A stretch of DNA of 31,264 nucleotides from Lachnospiraceae bacterium (GTDB taxonomy: Bacteria > Bacillota_A > Clostridia > Lachnospirales > Lachnospiraceae). Where the stretch lies: positions 1-31,264 of the forward strand of contig JAFQCI010000028.1 in NCBI GenBank assembly GCA_017416505.1, read 5' to 3'. The notes beneath the pieces are model-generated. The model was not told the DNA's origin. It searched no databases and saw only the letters and a list, made by a program, of their open reading frames with translations. The stretch's first letter is position 1. Every line of letters begins with the position of its first letter. Positions 30,233-31,264 of the stretch are shown in pieces. Made by a program: the position numbers and the translations under genes.

Positions 30233-30880
30233 TTAAAGAAGCATAGCAAGTAATTCTTCCGTTGAAGAAACAATGGTTTTGGCTCCTTGTTCTTTTAGGA
30301 AAGAAATATCACGGAATCCCCAGTCTACAGATATGCAGTCCATTTCGGCATTAGCAGCAGTGTGGATATCTACATCAGAATCCCCTATATAAACAGATTT
30401 TTTTCTGTCGGTTTCAAGTTTATCTAAAACCATATTTACGGAGTCTGGTGCAGGCTTTTTTTGAACCCCTGCCTGTTCACCAACTGCGAAATCAAACAAT
30501 CCGTCAAAGTACTGTTTACATAGAATTTGTACCGCATAATCTGCTTTATTGGAAACTACGGCAGTTTTGATTCCATGATCTCTTAATTCCCGAATCATTT
30601 CAACGATACCAGAGTAGGGTTTTGTTTTATCGAAACAGTGTTTTGGGTAATAAGCAGTAAAATCCGTATATACCTTTTCTAAAGCTTCTTTTGAAGTTCC
30701 TAAAGGAACGGCTCTTTCTATTAGTTTTCGAATGCCATTTCCTACAAAATTTCTTACTTCCTCTAAGGTTCTTAAGGGAAAATTAGATAAAGCAAGGGCA
30801 TAATTTAAACTGTCAGCAAGGTCATCTAAAGTATCTAGAATGGTTCCATCCATATCAAAAATTGCAAGTTCATATTTCAT
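30233..30880 (-). CDS. HAD-superfamily phosphatase, phosphoglycolate phosphatase-like
   Basis: 215 residues. Motif I FDMDGTILDTLDDLADSLNYAL (nucleophile Asp and acid Asp), motif II VVSNK, motif III Lys in QKKPAPDS and motif IV YIGDSDVDIHTAANA are all present. A helical cap domain lies between motifs I and II. This is the Gph/PGP subgroup, which dephosphorylates phosphoglycolate or similar small phosphoesters and is a housekeeping repair enzyme. GAGGA precedes the ATG. Its own promoter lies at 30992-31018. Confidence 0.88.
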   Translation of the reverse strand: MKYELAIFDMDGTILDTLDDLADSLNYALALSNFPLRTLEEVRNFVGNGIRKLIERAVPLGTSKEALEKVYTDFTAYYPKHCFDKTKPYSGIVEMIRELRDHGIKTAVVSNKADYAVQILCKQYFDGLFDFAVGEQAGVQKKPAPDSVNMVLDKLETDRKKSVYIGDSDVDIHTAANAEMDCISVDWGFRDISFLKEQGAKTIVSSTEELLAMLL

Positions 30881-30937
30881 GGTATTATCCTCATTCGCCC
30901 TAATGGGGCTGCTTTCTTATGTTTTGCGAGTCCCAAA

Positions 30938-30990
30938 GTCATACTTTTTCATGCAAGCATGAAAAGTATGACCTTTTGACCCTAGTATTA
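30938..30990. repeat. Hairpin repeat upstream of the HAD gene
   Basis: GTCATACTTTTTCATGC (30938-30954) and GCATGAAAAGTATGAC (30957-30972) form a long stem with a 2-nt loop. CTTTTGACCCTAGTATTAT follows, sharing CTTTTGACCCTA with 9649-9660. It would lie in the 5' leader of the HAD transcript. Confidence 0.6.
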
Positions 30991-30991
30991 T

Positions 30992-31018
30992 ATTATACCA
31001 GATTACATTTTCCGTCAA
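30992..31018 (-). promoter_or_regulatory. Minus-strand promoter of the HAD gene
   Basis: Reading the minus strand: TTGACG (31018-31013), a 15-bp spacer ending in TGG, and TATAAT (30997-30992). The short spacer is offset by the extended -10 TGG. Confidence 0.5.
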
Positions 31019-31034
31019 ACTCTGAAAATATAAT

Positions 31035-31264
31035 GGTTACTGTTTAAACACAATCGGATATTCATTCTATTATGTATAAATCATTCTGTTTAATTTTAAT
31101 GTAGTAAATTGTCAGAAAAAATTAGCACGGGAGTTTGACAGTTGAAAATTGAAAAAAGTATCTCAAAGCCTTGAAATAGGCGTATTTTTTTTGTCAAATT
31201 TCTTGTTTTTAGGTATGTTATTTTATGTTATTGTGTGGTATAATAAGAATCGGAGGGATGCTTA
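31035..31264 (+). promoter_or_regulatory. Gene-free right end: repeat fragment, then promoter and ribosome site of the next gene
   Basis: GTTACTGTTTAAAC at 31035 resembles one end of the palindromic mini-elements but has no partner. Near 31172-31197 a weak AGCCT/AGGC stem is followed by eight T residues. TATAAT at 31239-31244 with TGTGG just before it looks like an extended -10 promoter, and GGAGGG (31252-31257) a ribosome site. An ATG at 31258 touches it, so the true start is probably just beyond the window. No gene is seen between 30881 and this point. Confidence 0.5.

Noticed and set aside
31136..31200. TTGACA and a GCCT/AGGC stem with T-run as promoter or terminator
   Set aside because: No matching -10 box and a stem of only four to five pairs; noted within the right-end entry but not listed separately.

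Overview
The window reads as chromosomal DNA from a low-GC Clostridia, most likely Lachnospiraceae. The reasons are A/T-rich codon use, strong GGAGG ribosome sites, sigma-A promoters with near-consensus boxes, and a family mix typical of that group: PadR with DUF1048, AIM24 paralogs, a Rpn-type nuclease with a GRLE tail, DUF2812, DUF4474 and a BceRSAB-like module. No rRNA, tRNA, CRISPR array, prophage or intact insertion sequence is visible.

Layout, left to right. 1-325: probable tail of a tyrosine recombinase and a cluster of three perfect DnaA boxes. 350-2059: membrane GGDEF protein. 2078-3785: PadR regulator with a DUF1048-type membrane protein, behind two tandem operators. 3905-5561: two tandem AIM24-family genes. 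5700-7543: TetR regulator and two GNAT acetyltransferases. 7594-12619: NarL-type two-component system followed by a permease/ATPase/permease ABC exporter. 12715-17003: polar amino acid ABC transporter whose binding protein resembles the cysteine-binding CjaA type, a LysR regulator and a decayed cysK tail. 17303-18618: ECF sigma gene with an amber codon and an intact anti-sigma gene. 18760-20755: small kinase-like protein and a Rpn-family nuclease with a long structured leader. 20784-26135: TetR regulator and a BceR/BceS/BceA/BceB-like peptide sensing and resistance module. 26298-28157: 2H phosphoesterase, then PadR, DUF2812 and a small membrane protein. 28376-30880 (minus strand): HAD phosphatase, DUF4474 protein and metallophosphoesterase. 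The start of a further plus-strand gene is just outside the right edge.

Much of the region concerns envelope sensing and small-molecule defence. There are two ABC exporters with dedicated two-component systems. Four one-component repressors (two PadR, two TetR) each have operator palindromes laid over their own sigma-A promoter, usually in pairs. A cysteine uptake operon and an ECF/anti-sigma pair are also present.

The most unusual material lies between genes. (i) A family of tiny palindromic elements ending GTTACTG...CAGTAAC is flanked by perfect 8-bp direct repeats at three loci (9469-9510, 12611-12652, 26139-26297) and a 7/8 repeat at 2193-2228; one copy sits inside a stop codon and rebuilds it. 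(ii) A second repeat family carries the core ATTGCGAAACTA, and one copy has terminal inverted repeats inside the cysteine transporter operon. (iii) The leader of the Rpn-family gene has mutually exclusive pairings that could hide or expose its ribosome site. (iv) There is the DnaA-box cluster at 120-202. All family assignments come from reading motifs by eye; no database search was run.
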